Shown piece by piece: positions 28,723 through 37,259 of a stretch of DNA of 64,000 bases (position 1 is its first letter; every line of letters starts with the position of its first letter). Source of the stretch: Haloactinopolyspora alba (GTDB lineage: Bacteria; Actinomycetota; Actinomycetes; Jiangellales; Jiangellaceae); contig NZ_PYGE01000002.1 of assembly GCF_003014555.1 (NCBI RefSeq), positions 372,001 through 436,000 of the forward strand, written 5' to 3'. A program made the translations under genes and the position numbers. The notes below the pieces were generated by a model, which was given only the letters and a program-made list of their open reading frames with translations, did not search any database and was not told the DNA's origin.

Positions 28723-29961
28723 TCACGATGTGCCGAGCAGTGCGTCCAGCTGCGCCGGGGCCAGCGCATGGTCGATCACCATGACGGCCGCGCCGATGAC
28801 GCCGGCCCGGTCGCCGGTGCGGGACTGCACGATGCGCAGGTGCTGGGTGGCCAGTGGCAGCGAGCGCCGGTAGACGATCTCGCGGACGCCGGCGATCAGG
28901 TGCTCGCCGGACTGCGCCAGCGAGCCGCCGATGACGATCAGCGACGGGTTGAACAGGCTGACGGCCGCGGCGAGCACCTCGCCGATGTCGCGCCCGGCCT
29001 GCCGCACCAGTTGCAGCGCCTCCACCGACCCGCCGCGGGCGAGGTTGACGACGTCGCGGCTGGACGCGGCGGGGATGCCGCGTGTCGTGAGCGCCGCGGC
29101 GATGGCGGCGCCGCTGGCGACGGCCTCGAGGCAGCCGGTGTTCCCGCATCGGCAGACGACGTCGTCGCTGTGCGGCAACTGCAGGTGTCCCATGTCGCCG
29201 GCGGCGCCCTGCGCGCCGCGGTGCAGCCGGCCGTCGCTGATCAGGCCGCTGCCGATGCCGGTGGCGATCTTGACGAACATCATGTGCGGCGCGCTGCGCC
29301 ACTGGGTGAAGTGCTCGCCGAGCGCCATGATGTTGACGTCGTTGTCGACGAGGGCGACGACGCCGAGCCGTTCGCGCAGGTAGCCCTGGACGTCGAAGCC
29401 GTCCCAGCCGGGCATGATCGGCGGGTTCACCGGCCGGCCGGTGGAGTGTTCCACCGGGCCCGGCAGGCCGATGCCGACGCCGAGCAGGTCGGACGGTGAG
29501 CGGCCGATCTCGTCGAGAAGCTCGTGTGAGGCGCGGACCACGCGGTCGAGTACCGGGTCCGGTCCCTGGGCGACGTCCAGTTCCTCGCGCAGCTCGGCGA
29601 GCACGTCGCCGGCGAGGTCGGTGACGGCGACCCTGGCGTGCGTGGCGCCGATGTCCGCCGCGAGCGTCACTCGCGCCGTCGGGTTGAACGCGAAGCGGGT
29701 CGGCGGGCGCCCGCCCGTGGACGTCGCCTCACCTGCCGGGCCGATGAACCCCGCGGCCAGCAGCGCGTCGACGCGCTGCGCGATGGTCGAGCGCGCCAGC
29801 CCGGTGACCGACGCCAGCTCGGAGCGGGTGCGGGGGGTGCCGTCGCGCATCATCCACAGCAGCGCGCCCGCTCCGGCCACCGTGGGACCGGTGACGGGGT
29901 CGGACAGCATGTCCGCTGGCGGCGTCCCCTTGTGGCCGTCGCCGACCGAGTCTTCCAGCAT
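28723..29961 (-). CDS. ROK family transcriptional regulator (ROK-1)
   Basis: This 412-residue sugar-responsive regulator has a winged helix at residues about 35-90 (RSELASVTGLARSTIAQRVDALLAAGF) and a ROK sugar-kinase-like domain from residue 95. The domain contains AADIGATHARVAV, GIGLPGPVEHSTGRPVNPPIMPGWDG, ALVDNDVNIMALGEH and the zinc motif CRCGNTGCLE. The gene is divergent from the dehydrogenase/ABC operon at 30073, whose promoter carries an inverted repeat, so it is the likely local repressor. It is closely similar to ROK-2 (PPIMPGWDG and VYRRSLPLAT are shared). Confidence 0.92.
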   Translation of the reverse strand: MLEDSVGDGHKGTPPADMLSDPVTGPTVAGAGALLWMMRDGTPRTRSELASVTGLARSTIAQRVDALLAAGFIGPAGEATSTGGRPPTRFAFNPTARVTLAADIGATHARVAVTDLAGDVLAELREELDVAQGPDPVLDRVVRASHELLDEIGRSPSDLLGVGIGLPGPVEHSTGRPVNPPIMPGWDGFDVQGYLRERLGVVALVDNDVNIMALGEHFTQWRSAPHMMFVKIATGIGSGLISDGRLHRGAQGAAGDMGHLQLPHSDDVVCRCGNTGCLEAVASGAAIAAALTTRGIPAASSRDVVNLARGGSVEALQLVRQAGRDIGEVLAAAVSLFNPSLIVIGGSLAQSGEHLIAGVREIVYRRSLPLATQHLRIVQSRTGDRAGVIGAAVMVIDHALAPAQLDALLGTS

Positions 29962-30026
29962 CTATTAAGTGAAACATATCTGGCTTGCGTCGGTGCGTCG
30001 TGCCATAGTTTTGCAACGAACCGGCA

Positions 30027-30072
30027 ACTTTTGATTGACACACGTCAAAAGTCACCGCTAGGTTCGGCGTCC
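30027..30072 (+). promoter_or_regulatory. Promoter with operator-like inverted repeat, probable leaderless start
   Basis: TTGACA (30035-30040) and TAGGTT (30059-30064) are 18 bp apart, placing transcription initiation at or next to ATG 30073. An inverted repeat ACTTTTGA ... TCAAAAGT (30027-30034, 30045-30052) embraces the -35 box. A regulator bound there would block the polymerase. The divergent ROK-1 is the first candidate. Confidence 0.6.
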
Positions 30073-31215
30073 ATGGGAGTGGCCCCCGTCACAGAAGAGA
30101 CCGCAGACCAACCAGACATCCCCGCCGGAAACGGTCGCCGGGCGGCGATCGTCGGCACCGGATTCATGGGCCGGGTACATGCCCGGGCCGTCCGGGCCGG
30201 CGGTGGCCGAGTCGTCGGGATCGTCGGATCGAGCCTCGAACGAGCCGAGTCGGCGCGCCCGGAGATCGGCGCGGACCAGGCGTTCGGTGACCTCCGTGAC
30301 CTGGTGGAATCGGTGGACGTGGACGTCGTCCACGTCTGTACGCCGAACCACCTGCACGAACCGGTCGTCCACGCCGCACTCGCCGCCGGCAAGCACGTCG
30401 TCTGCGAGAAACCGCTCGCCGTCGACGGCGCGACCGCCGAGCGCCTGGCCGACGCCGCGCGTTCCGCGGACCGGATCGCGACGGTGCCGTTCGTCTACCG
30501 CTTCCACCCGGTGGTGCGCGAAGCGCGCGAGCGGGTGCGGCGCGGCGAGATCGGAACGATATCGCTGGTGCACGGCAGCTATCTGCAGGACTGGATGCTG
30601 CACCCCAGCGACGACAACTGGCGCGTCGACCCGGAGTTCGGCGGGCCGACCCGGGCATTCGGCGACATCGGCTCGCACTGGTGCGACCTGCTCGAGTTCG
30701 TCACCGGCGACCGGATCGTCGGGCTCAGCGCGCGGACGTCCACGGTGAACGGGCGGCGCGGCGAGTCGCAGCAGCGCGACGTCACCACCGAGGACGTCGT
30801 GACCATGCAGTTCGCCACCGCGTCGGGAGCCCCCGGCTCGGTGGTGATCAGCCAGGTCTCCGCCGGCCGGAAGAACCGCCTGCTGCTCGAGGTGTCCGGG
30901 TCCCAGGGAACGCTCAGCTTCGACCAGGAGAACCCGGAAGTGCTGTGGTGGGGCGGACGCGAGCGCAGCAGCCTCGTCGTGCGCGACCCCGACACGCTCA
31001 GCGACGCGGCCGCCCGGTACGCGCACATCCCCGCGGGACACCCGCAGGGCTACCAGGACTGCTTCAACTCCTTCGTGGCCGACACGGCCGCCGCCGTCCG
31101 CGGAGACACCCCGGACGGGCTGCCGACCTTCGACGACGGCCTGCGGGCTGCCCGGCTCGCCGACGCCGTCGTGGCCTCGGCCCGTGAACAGAGCTGGGTG
31201 GAGGTGGCACGGTGA
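30073..31215 (+). CDS. Gfo/Idh/MocA family NAD(P)-dependent sugar dehydrogenase (first)
   Basis: This 380-residue cytoplasmic oxidoreductase has a Rossmann domain (AAIVGTGFMGRVHARAV) with the family motif CEKPLAVDG near residue 115. The substrate-binding domain contains VHGSYLQDWMLHPSDDNWRVDPEFGGPTRAFGDIGSHW, ending in the GDIGxHxxD-type catalytic region (D near 200, H near 203). Family members oxidise sugars or inositols, often at C3; ThuB is one. The stop overlaps the start of the ABC ATPase gene (GTGA). ATG 30073 fits a leaderless transcript and there is no ribosome site. Confidence 0.9.
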   Translation: MGVAPVTEETADQPDIPAGNGRRAAIVGTGFMGRVHARAVRAGGGRVVGIVGSSLERAESARPEIGADQAFGDLRDLVESVDVDVVHVCTPNHLHEPVVHAALAAGKHVVCEKPLAVDGATAERLADAARSADRIATVPFVYRFHPVVREARERVRRGEIGTISLVHGSYLQDWMLHPSDDNWRVDPEFGGPTRAFGDIGSHWCDLLEFVTGDRIVGLSARTSTVNGRRGESQQRDVTTEDVVTMQFATASGAPGSVVISQVSAGRKNRLLLEVSGSQGTLSFDQENPEVLWWGGRERSSLVVRDPDTLSDAAARYAHIPAGHPQGYQDCFNSFVADTAAAVRGDTPDGLPTFDDGLRAARLADAVVASAREQSWVEVAR

Positions 31216-32750
31216 CCGCCAACCCGTCCGCGGCGCCCTCCGGCGGCACGGCCGTCGGTACAGCGCTGCTGCGGATGACCGGCGTCGAGAAGTCGTTCCT
31301 CGGCGTGCGCGTGCTGCACGGCGTCGACCTCGACCTGCGTGCCGGCGAGGTGCACGCGCTGGTCGGTGAGAACGGCGCCGGGAAGTCGACGCTGATGAAG
31401 ATCCTCGCCGGCGTGCATCGCGCCGACAACGGGCGCGTGGAGCTCGACGGCGAGCCGGTCGACTTCGAGCACCCCCTGCAGGCGCAGGAGGCCGGCGTCT
31501 CCACCGTCTTCCAGGAGTTCAACCTGCTGCCGGACCGCTCGGTGGCCGAGAACATCTTCCTCGGGCGCGAGCCGCGCACCCGCGGGATGGTCGACGCCGG
31601 CAAGATGAACGCGGACACCGCCTCGCTGCTCGAGGAGCTGGGGCTGACGTGGCTGTCCCCGCAGGCGCCGGTGCGCTCGCTGTCGGTCGCCGGCCAGCAG
31701 ATCGTCGAGATCGTCAAGGCGCTGTCCTACGACGCGCGCATCATCTCGATGGACGAGCCGACCGCGGCGCTGGCCGACGAGGAGGTCGAGCTGCTGTACC
31801 GGCTGGTCGGCCAGCTGCGTGAGCGCGGCGTCGCGATCCTGTACGTCTCGCACCGGCTCAAGGAGATCTTCGACCTCTGCGACCGGGTGACGGTGCTGAA
31901 GGACGGCGCCCTGGTCGACACGGTCGACACCGCGGCGATCGACTCCGAGGACCTGGTCCGCATGATGGTCGGCCGGCCGATGTCGTCGTTCTTCCCGGAA
32001 AAGATCCCCGGGACGACGGTGGGCGACGTCAAGCTGCGGGTCAGCGGCGGCGGGAACGAACAGCTCGACGGCATCGACCTGGAGCTGCGCTCCGGCGAGA
32101 TCGTCGCGCTGGCCGGGCTGCAGGGCAGTGGGCGCACCGAGATCGCGCACGCGTTGTTCGGCATCGCCCGGTTCACCCGCGGCTCGGTGCACATGGACGG
32201 TCGGCGGCTGCGGCTGCGATCGGCCCGGCAGGCGGTCCGTGCCGGACTCGCGCTGGTCACCGAGGACCGCAAGGCCGAAGGGCTGGCGCTGAACCAGTCC
32301 GTGTCCGCGAACGCGCGGCTGGTGCTCGACGCGGTCAGCCCGCGTGGCGCTACCCGCCGCGCGAAACGGATCCCCGGCATCCTGTCCTCGCTCGATCTCG
32401 TCGCGCGCGGCGAGGACCAGGAGGTGCGGTTCCTCTCCGGCGGCAACCAGCAGAAGGTGGTCCTGGCCAAGTGGCTGGCCACCGAGCCGTCGGTCATCGT
32501 GCTCGACGAGCCGACCCGCGGCATCGACGTCGGAGCGAAGCACCGCGTCTACAGCCTCATGCGCGAGCTCGCCGCCGAGGGGGTGGCGATCCTGATGATC
32601 TCGTCCGAGCTTCCGGAGGTCATCGGCATGGCCGACCGGATCGTCGTGCTGAGCGACGGCCGGATCGCCGGAGAGACCTCCGGCGGCGTGCCGGAAGAGG
32701 ACGTGATGGCGCTGGCCACCGGCCACGCGAGCGAAGGGGGGAGGTCGTGA
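31212..32750 (+). CDS. Sugar ABC importer ATP-binding protein, RbsA-like (first system)
   Basis: This 512-residue protein has two ATPase halves in one chain, as in RbsA/XylG/MglA. First half: Walker A GENGAGKST near residue 57, signature-region LSVAGQQIVEIVKAL, Walker B ISMDEPTAAL. The second half starts near residue 275: degenerate Walker A GLQGSGRTE, signature LSGGNQQKV, Walker B IVLDEPTRGID. It would power import through the two downstream permeases. Start and stop codons overlap both neighbours by 4 bp. Confidence 0.94.
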   Translation: MTANPSAAPSGGTAVGTALLRMTGVEKSFLGVRVLHGVDLDLRAGEVHALVGENGAGKSTLMKILAGVHRADNGRVELDGEPVDFEHPLQAQEAGVSTVFQEFNLLPDRSVAENIFLGREPRTRGMVDAGKMNADTASLLEELGLTWLSPQAPVRSLSVAGQQIVEIVKALSYDARIISMDEPTAALADEEVELLYRLVGQLRERGVAILYVSHRLKEIFDLCDRVTVLKDGALVDTVDTAAIDSEDLVRMMVGRPMSSFFPEKIPGTTVGDVKLRVSGGGNEQLDGIDLELRSGEIVALAGLQGSGRTEIAHALFGIARFTRGSVHMDGRRLRLRSARQAVRAGLALVTEDRKAEGLALNQSVSANARLVLDAVSPRGATRRAKRIPGILSSLDLVARGEDQEVRFLSGGNQQKVVLAKWLATEPSVIVLDEPTRGIDVGAKHRVYSLMRELAAEGVAILMISSELPEVIGMADRIVVLSDGRIAGETSGGVPEEDVMALATGHASEGGRS

Positions 32751-33853
32751 GCACGACCGTGACCACGCAGACGGCGACACCGGTGCGTCGCCGCCGGCTC
32801 GGCTCGACCGAGCTGGTGTACCTGGCGCTGCTCGGCGTCGTGATCATCGGCGCGGTGCTCGTGGGCATCCGCGGTGACAACCTGCTCAGCACCGCCAACA
32901 CGGTCGACATGCTGACCCGCTCGAGCCTGCTGGGCTTCGTCGCCCTCGGGCAGACGTTCGTCATCCTGTGCCGCTCGCTCGACCTGTCGGTCGGTTACGT
33001 GATGGCGCTGTCCAGCCTGATCGGCGCCACCACCATGGCCGGCGACGCCGCGCGGATACCGCTGGGCATCGCCGTCGTCGTGCTGGTCGCGGGCGCCATC
33101 GGCCTGGCGAACGGGCTGATCATCACGCTGCTCAAGGTCAACCCGTTCATCACCACCCTGGGCATGGGCCTGATCATCAAGGGGTACCTGGACACGCAGT
33201 ACAAGGGCCCGGCCGGCGAGGTGCCGAGCGTGTTCCAGCAGTTCGGGTACAGCCGGATCGGGCCCGTCCCGCTGTCGGCCGCGGTCATGCTGATCGCCGT
33301 CGTCGCCGGCATCCTCTACCTGCGCAAGACGCGGACCGGCTACCACATGTACGCCGTCGGCGGCAGCGACGACGTCGCGCGGCTGTCCGGGATCCGCACC
33401 GGCCGGGTGATGATCATCTCGCACGTGCTGTGCTCGATCGCGGCCGGAGTCGCCGGCCTGCTGATCGCGGCACGGTTCGGCACCGGTAGCGCCCTGGTCT
33501 ACGACTCCGGCTACGAGCTCGACTCGATCGCCGCGGTGGTGCTGGGCGGCACCTTCCTGATGGGCGGGCGCGGCGGAGTCGCCGGAACGCTCGCCGGGGT
33601 GCTGATCCTGGCGGAGCTGGACACGATCTTCAACATCCTGCAGGTGGACCCGTTCTTCAAGGACGTGCTCCGCGGCGTGGTCATCATCGCCGCCGTCGCC
33701 ATCTACGCCCGTCGCTACCACGACCGGCAGGCCACCCGGGTCCGGTTCCGCGGTAACGGCGGAGGCGGCGAGAGACGGGGCCGTGACCCCGGGGCGCCCC
33801 CGGACTCCGCCGACGACGAATCCGTTCCGGCCGGCCACGGGGGTGGACGATGA
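32747..33853 (+). CDS. Sugar ABC importer permease, RbsC-like (first system, permease A)
   Basis: This 368-residue membrane protein has 8-10 hydrophobic segments. Family motifs are ALGQTFVILCRSLDLSVGYVMALSS, INTL-like NPFITTLGMGLIIKGY, YAVGGSDDVARLSGIRTGRV and AVVLGGTFLMGGRGGVAGTLAG. The C terminus after residue 325 is hydrophilic and Gly/Arg-rich, longer than usual. GTG 32747 overlaps the ATPase stop, and the end overlaps the second permease. The presence of two different permeases suggests a heterodimeric channel. Confidence 0.93.
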   Translation: MSTTVTTQTATPVRRRRLGSTELVYLALLGVVIIGAVLVGIRGDNLLSTANTVDMLTRSSLLGFVALGQTFVILCRSLDLSVGYVMALSSLIGATTMAGDAARIPLGIAVVVLVAGAIGLANGLIITLLKVNPFITTLGMGLIIKGYLDTQYKGPAGEVPSVFQQFGYSRIGPVPLSAAVMLIAVVAGILYLRKTRTGYHMYAVGGSDDVARLSGIRTGRVMIISHVLCSIAAGVAGLLIAARFGTGSALVYDSGYELDSIAAVVLGGTFLMGGRGGVAGTLAGVLILAELDTIFNILQVDPFFKDVLRGVVIIAAVAIYARRYHDRQATRVRFRGNGGGGERRGRDPGAPPDSADDESVPAGHGGGR

Positions 33854-34899
33854 CCATGACCCAGACGCCCGCGCCACAGCGCCAGGGCGGAAACAGGGCC
33901 GCGGGACTGCTCGCGGCGTTGTTCGGCGGAGGCAGCGCCACCGTGTTCGCGCTGCTGGTCGTGATCTTCGCGGTCATCGCCGTGGTCAACCCGGGATTCA
34001 TGGAGCCGCCGTCGTTGATGGCGTTCATCAAGAACGCCGCTCCGCTGGTCATCCTGGCCGTGGGGCAGTACTTCGTGATCGTCGCCGGCGAGCTGGACCT
34101 GTCGGTCGGTTCGCTGGTGGGCGCGCAGGTCGTCATCGCAGCGGCGCTGATCGACGGCGAGGAGAGCCGCACCGTTCCGGTGATGCTGCTGATGCTCGCC
34201 TTCGGGATCGTGGTCGGCCTGGTGAACGGGCTGATCACGACCCTGCTGAAGGTGCACTCACTGATCACCACGCTCGGCATGATGCTGGTGCTCTACGGCG
34301 CCATCCGGCTGTGGACCGGAGGCTCGCCGACCGGTGCGCTGTCCGAGGGGTTCCGCCAGGCCGGGCGCGGTGGCATCGAGATGTCGGTGGTGCGGCTGCT
34401 GCCATGGGCGCTGTTCATCCTCGTCGCCGTGGTGATCGCAGCTGTCGTCCTCATGCGCAGCCCGTACGGCCGGACGTTGATCGCGGCCGGCGACAACGAG
34501 AAGGCCGCGGCCTTCTCCGGGGTGCGGGTGTGGCAGGTGCGCACCGCCGCCTTCGTCCTCTCGAGCGTGCTGGCGAGTCTCGCCGGCGTGCTCATCGGCG
34601 GCTACGCGGGCGTCACGGCGCAGGTGGGTGACGGGCTCGAGTTCACGGCGATCACGGCCGTGGTGCTCGGCGGTGTGGTGCTCGGCGGCGGACGCGGCAC
34701 GGTCGTCGCCGCGATGGCCGGTGCGCTGACCGTCGAAGCACTGTTCACCCTGTTCAACCAGCTCAGCTTGCCGTCGACCATCCGGCCGGCGGTCCAAGGC
34801 GTGATCATCATCGCGGCGGTGGCCTATGCCGCGCGCGAACGGTCACGTCCCGCAGTACCGGCAACCGATGCTCGACCCGACGAAACCACGGGGTCCTAG
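33850..34899 (+). CDS. Sugar ABC importer permease, RbsC-like (first system, permease B)
   Basis: This 349-residue membrane protein is paralogous to the upstream permease. Motifs are AVGQYFVIVAGELDLSVGSLVGAQV, HSLITTLGMMLVLYG, IAAGDNEKAAAFSGVRVWQVR and AVVLGGVVLGGGRGTVVAA. It has 8-9 predicted spans. ATG 33850 overlaps the previous stop (ATGA). The ATP-binding protein, both permeases and the downstream lipoprotein form one import system. Confidence 0.93.
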   Translation: MTMTQTPAPQRQGGNRAAGLLAALFGGGSATVFALLVVIFAVIAVVNPGFMEPPSLMAFIKNAAPLVILAVGQYFVIVAGELDLSVGSLVGAQVVIAAALIDGEESRTVPVMLLMLAFGIVVGLVNGLITTLLKVHSLITTLGMMLVLYGAIRLWTGGSPTGALSEGFRQAGRGGIEMSVVRLLPWALFILVAVVIAAVVLMRSPYGRTLIAAGDNEKAAAFSGVRVWQVRTAAFVLSSVLASLAGVLIGGYAGVTAQVGDGLEFTAITAVVLGGVVLGGGRGTVVAAMAGALTVEALFTLFNQLSLPSTIRPAVQGVIIIAAVAYAARERSRPAVPATDARPDETTGS

Positions 34900-34923
34900 G
34901 ACCGTTCGAGGAAGGAAAGTCAT

Positions 34924-36147
34924 ATGCGGAAGCTTCGTGTTCTGTCCGCCGGCGCCGTTACCGCGGTGCTCGCGCTGACGGCATGCACGACCGACGAGCC
35001 GGCGGACACCACCGACGAGGTGGACCAGGCCGCCGAGCAGCCGGACGACGGGGGGCAGTCCTCCGAAGGCTCCGGCGACGAGTGGTTCGTCCAGGCCGAG
35101 TACGAGAAACAGCTCGCCCAGCGCGACAAGGAGCCGGAGGGCCCGGCGGACAAGCCGTGGCTGCAGGCGATCGACCCCGAATACGTCGAGACCGCCGAGT
35201 ACGCACAGGACGGCAACACGCTGTGCTTCTCCAACGCCTCGGTCGCCAACCCGTGGCGGGTGACCGGCTGGATCACGATGCAGCAGCAGGTCCAGGTGTA
35301 CAAAGACAGCGGCGACATCGGCGAGTTCCGCGTATCTGACGCCGGCGGCGACGACAACAAGCAGATCTCCGACATCCAGGCGTTCGTCGACGCGGGTGAC
35401 TGCAACGCGATCATCATCTCGCCGTCGACCACGGCCACCCTCACGCCGGCCGTCGAGGCGGCGTGCCAGAGCGGTGTCCCGGTGATCGTGTTCGACCGCG
35501 GCGTCAACACCGACTGCATGGTGACGTTCATCCACCCGATCGGCGGCTACGCCTACGGCGCCGACGGCGCGGAGTTCCTGGTCGAGAACCTCGAGCCGGG
35601 CTCGAAGGTGCTGGCGCTGCGGATCCTGCCCGGTGTCGACGTGCTGGAGCACCGGTGGGCGGCGGCACAGGAGATCTTCGCCGACAGCGACCTGGAGATC
35701 CTCGGCAACGAGTTCACCGAGGGCGACGCCGCCACCATCAAGGACACCGTCACCCAGTACCTGCAGCGCGGCGAGGTCGACGGCATCTGGATGGACGCCG
35801 GCGACGGCGCGGTCGCGGCCGTCGAGGCGTTCGAGGACACCGGCAACGATTACCCGGTCATGGTCGGTGAGGACGAGCTGGGCTTCATGCGCAAGTGGAA
35901 GGAGACCGGCATGACGGCCATCGCTCCGGCGTACTCGAACTTCCAGTGGCGCACCCCGATCGAGGCCGCGGTGAAGATCTGGAACGGCGAGAAGGTCCCG
36001 TCCGAGTGGGTGCTGCCGCAGGAGCCGATCACCGAGGAGGACCGGGACGAGTACCTCGACCGCAACGAGGGCATGCCCGACCTGCACTACGCGAAGTTCG
36101 GCGGCGAGGACCTTCCCGGGTTCCCCGAGGCCTGGCAGGATCGCTGA
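34924..36147 (+). CDS. Sugar ABC importer substrate-binding lipoprotein (first system)
   Basis: This 407-residue protein has a lipoprotein signal (LALTACTTDEP, Cys near residue 21) and an acidic linker before a type I periplasmic-binding-protein fold of the ribose/xylose/galactose group. Visible segments are LCFSNASVANPWRVTGW, DIQAFVDAGDCNAIIISPST, GVPVIVFDRGVNTDCMVTFI and DGIWMDAGDGAVAAVEAFEDTG. GGAAAG about 5 bp before ATG 34924 is a fair ribosome site. It confers sugar specificity, which cannot be read from the sequence. A repeat element follows before the isomerase gene. Confidence 0.92.
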   Translation: MRKLRVLSAGAVTAVLALTACTTDEPADTTDEVDQAAEQPDDGGQSSEGSGDEWFVQAEYEKQLAQRDKEPEGPADKPWLQAIDPEYVETAEYAQDGNTLCFSNASVANPWRVTGWITMQQQVQVYKDSGDIGEFRVSDAGGDDNKQISDIQAFVDAGDCNAIIISPSTTATLTPAVEAACQSGVPVIVFDRGVNTDCMVTFIHPIGGYAYGADGAEFLVENLEPGSKVLALRILPGVDVLEHRWAAAQEIFADSDLEILGNEFTEGDAATIKDTVTQYLQRGEVDGIWMDAGDGAVAAVEAFEDTGNDYPVMVGEDELGFMRKWKETGMTAIAPAYSNFQWRTPIEAAVKIWNGEKVPSEWVLPQEPITEEDRDEYLDRNEGMPDLHYAKFGGEDLPGFPEAWQDR

Positions 36148-36196
36148 CCCGTCCGACCTCTCGTTCCCGACCACCGACGATCACCACCCCTCCCGT

Positions 36197-36277
36197 CCCT
36201 CGTTGATCGTGGAGAAATACGGCTCCAGCGGGCGATTCGTCCGAATCTCAGCCGAAGAACTCCACGATCAACGAGGG
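36197..36277. repeat. Intergenic inverted-repeat element, copy 2
   Basis: Arms 36197-36214 and 36260-36277 are exact 18-base complements (CCCTCGTTGATCGTGGAG). An inner hairpin GATTC-GTCC-GAATC lies at 36234-36247. The segment 36239-36273 matches 7698-7732 at 32 of 35 bases. It sits between the binding-protein and isomerase genes and may attenuate transcription within the operon. Confidence 0.8.
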
Positions 36278-36312
36278 CGGGGCGGAGACACACCTGATGA
36301 GGAGCTGAGCCG

Positions 36313-37182
36313 ATGAACAGGGCGCTGGGCGTCAACACCTGGGTGTGGACGTCACCGCTGACCGACACCAGCCTGGCGGCGCTGGCGCCGCGGATCGCGG
36401 ACTGGGGCTTCGACGTCATCGAGCTCCCGGTCGAGAACCCGGGCGACTGGGATCCGCAGCGCGCGTCCGCCCTGCTCGACGAGCTCGGCCTGAAGGCGTG
36501 CGTCGTGCTGGTCATGGGTGAGGGGCGCGAGCTGGTCGCCACGGACCCGGGAACGGTCGCCACCACCCGCGACTACCTGCGCCATGTCGTGGACGTGGCG
36601 CAGGCGGTGGGGTCGCCGGTCATCGCCGGCCCCGCGTACGCCTCGGTGGGCCGGACGTGGCGGATGGACGACATCGAGCGCCGGCAGCGCTACGCCGAGT
36701 TGCGCGACGGTCTCGGCCCCGTGGTCGAGCACGCCGCGGACGCCGGCGTGACCGTCGCCGTCGAGCCGTTGAACCGATACGAGACCAGCCTGATCAACAC
36801 CGTCGAGCAGGGTCTGGACGCCCTGGACGGGCTACCGCCCGCGGCGTGCGGTCTGGCGCTGGACGTGTACCACATGAACATCGAGGAACGTGACATCGCC
36901 GAGGCGATCACCCGCGCAGGGGACCGGATCGCCCATGTCCAGGTCTGCGCGAACGATCGAGGGGCGCCGGGCGCGGACCATCTGGACTGGACCGGCATCC
37001 TGGCCGCTCTCGACCGGGCCGGCTACGAGGGTCCCCTGGCCATCGAGTCGTTCACCGCCGAGAACGCCACCATCGCCACCGCCGCGTCGATCTGGCGGCC
37101 GCTCGCGGCCAACCAGGACGCGATCGCCGTGGACGGGCTGTCGTTCCTGCGGGACGTGGAGGAGGTGGTCGGCCAGCCGTAG
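36313..37182 (+). CDS. Sugar phosphate isomerase/epimerase-type TIM barrel protein
   Basis: This 289-residue protein resembles xylose-isomerase-like TIM barrels of the D-tagatose/L-ribulose 3-epimerase group. Putative metal ligands are Glu151 (VAVEPLNRYETSL), Asp184 (LALDVYHMNIEE), His near 210 (RIAHVQVCANDRGAPG) and Glu near 245 (PLAIESFTAEN). Such enzymes epimerise or isomerise ketoses at C3/C4, and related ones act on keto-sugars formed by Gfo/Idh/MocA enzymes. The start ATG 36313 follows GAGGAGCTGAGCCG. It lies between the importer and the secreted ThuA proteins. Confidence 0.86.
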   Translation: MNRALGVNTWVWTSPLTDTSLAALAPRIADWGFDVIELPVENPGDWDPQRASALLDELGLKACVVLVMGEGRELVATDPGTVATTRDYLRHVVDVAQAVGSPVIAGPAYASVGRTWRMDDIERRQRYAELRDGLGPVVEHAADAGVTVAVEPLNRYETSLINTVEQGLDALDGLPPAACGLALDVYHMNIEERDIAEAITRAGDRIAHVQVCANDRGAPGADHLDWTGILAALDRAGYEGPLAIESFTAENATIATAASIWRPLAANQDAIAVDGLSFLRDVEEVVGQP

Positions 37183-37259
37183 GTGTTCGCGACCGCCGGC
37201 GCCGGCACGCCGCGGGGCTCCGAGAAGACGCTGATGCTCTTTCCCTGGAGGAAACCCTG

